Source: Myxococcales bacterium
GTDB taxonomy: Bacteria > Myxococcota_A > Polyangia > Polyangiales > Polyangiaceae
Direction of reading: 5' to 3'
Assembly: GCA_013298325.1 (NCBI GenBank)
Contig: JAAFHJ010000202.1
Location: 1-8,093 of the forward strand
DNA length: 8,093 bases
In this document: in pieces, positions 6,568 to 8,093 of the stretch
How the letters are laid out: every line of letters starts with the position of its first letter
Position numbering within the stretch: the stretch's first letter is position 1
The notes under the pieces: model-generated
What the model saw: the letters and a program-made list of their open reading frames with translations, nothing else
Database searches by the model: none
What the model was told of the DNA's origin: nothing
Position numbers and translations under genes: made by a program

Positions 6568-7977
6568 TCAGGAAAGCGCTCGAGAACTTGCCGGAGGCGT
6601 CGCGACCGTCGATCCCGTCGAGGGGACGCCGATCCCCTGGTAGCGGAGGCCTGCGGCGAGCACTTCCGAGGGGCGCCAAATGTTCCGCGCGTCAAAGACG
6701 ACGGGACTCTGACCAGCTTGGGGCGTCGCGAGGCGCTTCTTCACTTCGGCAAAGTTGGGTGCGCGGTAGGACCGCCATTCGGTCAAGAGCACGAGAGCAT
6801 CCGCCCCTTCGACGGCGTCGTAGTCCTTGTCGACGGTGACGATAGATCCCGGCCGGGCGGCGGTCACATCGCTGAGCGCGCGGAGGAAGTTCGGCCCTGC
6901 TTCCGGATCATGGCCGACAACGCGCGCGCCGCGCATCGCCAGGTGCCGCGCGAGCCGTACCGAAGGGGCATCGCGGACGTCGTCGGTCTCAGGTTTGAAG
7001 GCAAGTCCCCAGAAGGCAACGGTTTTCCCTGCGAGGCTCCCCCCGGAGGTCCCCGTCAGCATCCGCTCGACGAGGTGGGCGAGGAAGTCGCCCTGCTCTT
7101 CGTTGGCCTGGTGGGTTGCCTCGGCGAGGCGCATTGGGATTCCGTGTACTTTCCCCAAATGCAGGAGCGCCTGTACATCTTTCGGGAAGCAGCTCCCGCC
7201 GTACCCGGGGCCCGAGTAGAGGAATTTCTTGCCGATTCGCGAATCCGAACCGACGCCAAGGCGCACCGCGTGGATGTCGGCGCCGGTCGCGTGGCAGAGG
7301 CGCGACAGCTCATTCATGAAGGATACACGCATCGCGAGCATCGTGTTCGCGGCGTATTTGATGAGTTCCGACGAGCGCGGGTCGGTGATCACCAGGCGCT
7401 CGCCGGAGAGTTGGAGGGGCGCGTAGAGGGCGCGGAGGGCTCGGCGGGCGCCCTCGCTTCGGGCACCGACGACGATGCGCTCTGGGCGGAAGAAGTCGTT
7501 TACCGCGTCGCCTTCCTTCAAGAATTCGGGATTCGAGACGACCTCAAGCTCGACCCCTTGGCGCGTGCCGCCGTCGATGTGGGCCTGGACGGCGTCGCAG
7601 GTGCCGACAGGGACGGTGCTCTTCACGACGACGATGGCGCTCCGGAGCGCGATTTTCGCGATGGCGGAAGCGGCGTCAAACACCGCCGACGTATCAGCGG
7701 CGCCGTCGGGGGAGGCGGGCGTCCCCACGGCGATAAAGAACGCGTCGGCGGCGGCCCATTCCTGAGGAATTTCCGTGGCGAAGGTGAGCCGTCCATTCCG
7801 CTTGTTGCGCCGAACGAGGTCGCCAAGACCGGGCTCGTAGATCGGGATATTCCCGGCCGCGAGCTGTTCTACCTTCGACGGCTCTCGGTCAATCACCAAG
7901 ACCTCGTGGCCGAGGTCGCTCAGACCGGTTCCGGTGACGAGCCCAACGTAGCCTGCTCCGACGACAACGAGTCGCAT
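6568..7977 (-). CDS. ugd: UDP-glucose 6-dehydrogenase
   Basis: This 469-residue enzyme oxidises UDP-glucose to UDP-glucuronate in two NAD-dependent steps, supplying uronic acids for capsule, exopolysaccharide or glycolipid. The N-terminal Rossmann domain carries GAGYVGLVTG (7-16), with D30 after strand two. The central region has NPEFLKEG (149-156) and ELIKYAANTMLA (204-215; K207), and the catalytic cysteine is C263 in GPGYGGSCFPKD. The UDP-binding C-domain shows WGLAFKPETDDVRDAPS (323-339) and DARNIW (429-434). I chose the ATG at 7977 because GAGYVG follows at once; a GTG at 8019 would add 14 residues and neither has a clear Shine-Dalgarno sequence. A Ser/Thr/Ala-rich tail (453-469) extends past the usual end near YQGIG. 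It is the first gene of a pair with the epimerase, and their products act in sequence. Confidence 0.96.
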   Translation of the reverse strand: MRLVVVGAGYVGLVTGTGLSDLGHEVLVIDREPSKVEQLAAGNIPIYEPGLGDLVRRNKRNGRLTFATEIPQEWAAADAFFIAVGTPASPDGAADTSAVFDAASAIAKIALRSAIVVVKSTVPVGTCDAVQAHIDGGTRQGVELEVVSNPEFLKEGDAVNDFFRPERIVVGARSEGARRALRALYAPLQLSGERLVITDPRSSELIKYAANTMLAMRVSFMNELSRLCHATGADIHAVRLGVGSDSRIGKKFLYSGPGYGGSCFPKDVQALLHLGKVHGIPMRLAEATHQANEEQGDFLAHLVERMLTGTSGGSLAGKTVAFWGLAFKPETDDVRDAPSVRLARHLAMRGARVVGHDPEAGPNFLRALSDVTAARPGSIVTVDKDYDAVEGADALVLLTEWRSYRAPNFAEVKKRLATPQAGQSPVVFDARNIWRPSEVLAAGLRYQGIGVPSTGSTVATPPASSRALS

Positions 7978-8093
7978 AGACGGCGGGTCGTACCATAGTC
8001 GTCGCGCTCGGTTGCGCACTTTGGCGCGGTTTCTTCTCGGAATTTGCGCACGAGCAGCGTGGCCCCTGCACCACAGTGTGCCTGTGACGCGTC
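7978..8093 (-). promoter_or_regulatory. Upstream region of ugd with a direct repeat
   Basis: No gene is supported in these 116 bp. TTGCGCAC occurs at 8012-8019 and again at 8044-8051, a 32-bp period that is close to three helical turns and would place both copies on the same DNA face. A possible -10-like TATGGT lies on the minus strand at 7997-7992, but without a matching -35. The ugd promoter is expected here; assignment to specific sites is tentative. Confidence 0.35.

Noticed and set aside
6560..6679. N-terminal extension of the epimerase by 40 residues
   Set aside because: It would overlap the ugd C-terminus, is Arg/Pro-rich, and precedes the normal MAPPKRLLVTGGAGFIG start of this fold.
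6718..7998. A 426-codon plus-strand open frame
   Set aside because: It is the antisense shadow of ugd, whose protein has every expected catalytic motif. The plus-strand translation has none.

Overview
The window comes from a high-GC bacterium with strongly G/C-ending codons, Shine-Dalgarno sequences such as GGAGG, and compact, mixed-strand gene order. The malate dehydrogenase belongs to the Thermus/beta-proteobacterial/cytosolic subgroup, and the rest of the gene content concerns envelope glycans. A Gram-negative lineage such as Myxococcota or another proteobacterial group is plausible, but I cannot place it from this sequence alone.

Layout. Positions 1-1398 (minus) hold the N-terminal 466 codons of a multi-membrane-spanning GT-C (family 39-like) glycosyltransferase that runs off the left edge. 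A 252-bp divergent spacer (1399-1650) with inverted-repeat structure separates it from mdh (1651-2637, plus), a complete malate dehydrogenase followed by a near-ideal intrinsic terminator. A second hairpin sits just beyond and faces the next gene. Positions 2775-4331 (minus) and 4386-5597 (plus) are two family-4, GT-B-fold glycosyltransferases. They are transcribed divergently from a spacer of only 54 bp that carries a Shine-Dalgarno sequence for each. The plus-strand transferase ends tail-to-tail with a UDP-glucuronate 4-epimerase-like gene (5594-6559, minus), and a single CTAG supplies the stop codon on both strands. Upstream of the epimerase, in the same operon, lies UDP-glucose 6-dehydrogenase (6568-7977, minus). 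The last 116 bp hold no gene and are probably its promoter region.

How the parts fit. Apart from mdh, a TCA-cycle gene in its own transcription unit, the content reads as an envelope glycan or glycolipid locus. Ugd oxidises UDP-glucose to UDP-glucuronate, and the epimerase would convert this to UDP-galacturonate. The two GT4 enzymes are candidates to use these or other nucleotide sugars on the cytoplasmic face. The GT-C enzyme would add sugar from a polyprenyl-phosphate donor on the outer face. The acceptor and final product cannot be read from the sequence. I found no RNA gene, mobile element, CRISPR array or clearly new system. The most useful observations are the shared CTAG stop, the very tight divergent GT4 pair, the uronic-acid cassette beside them, and the large membrane gene open at the left edge.
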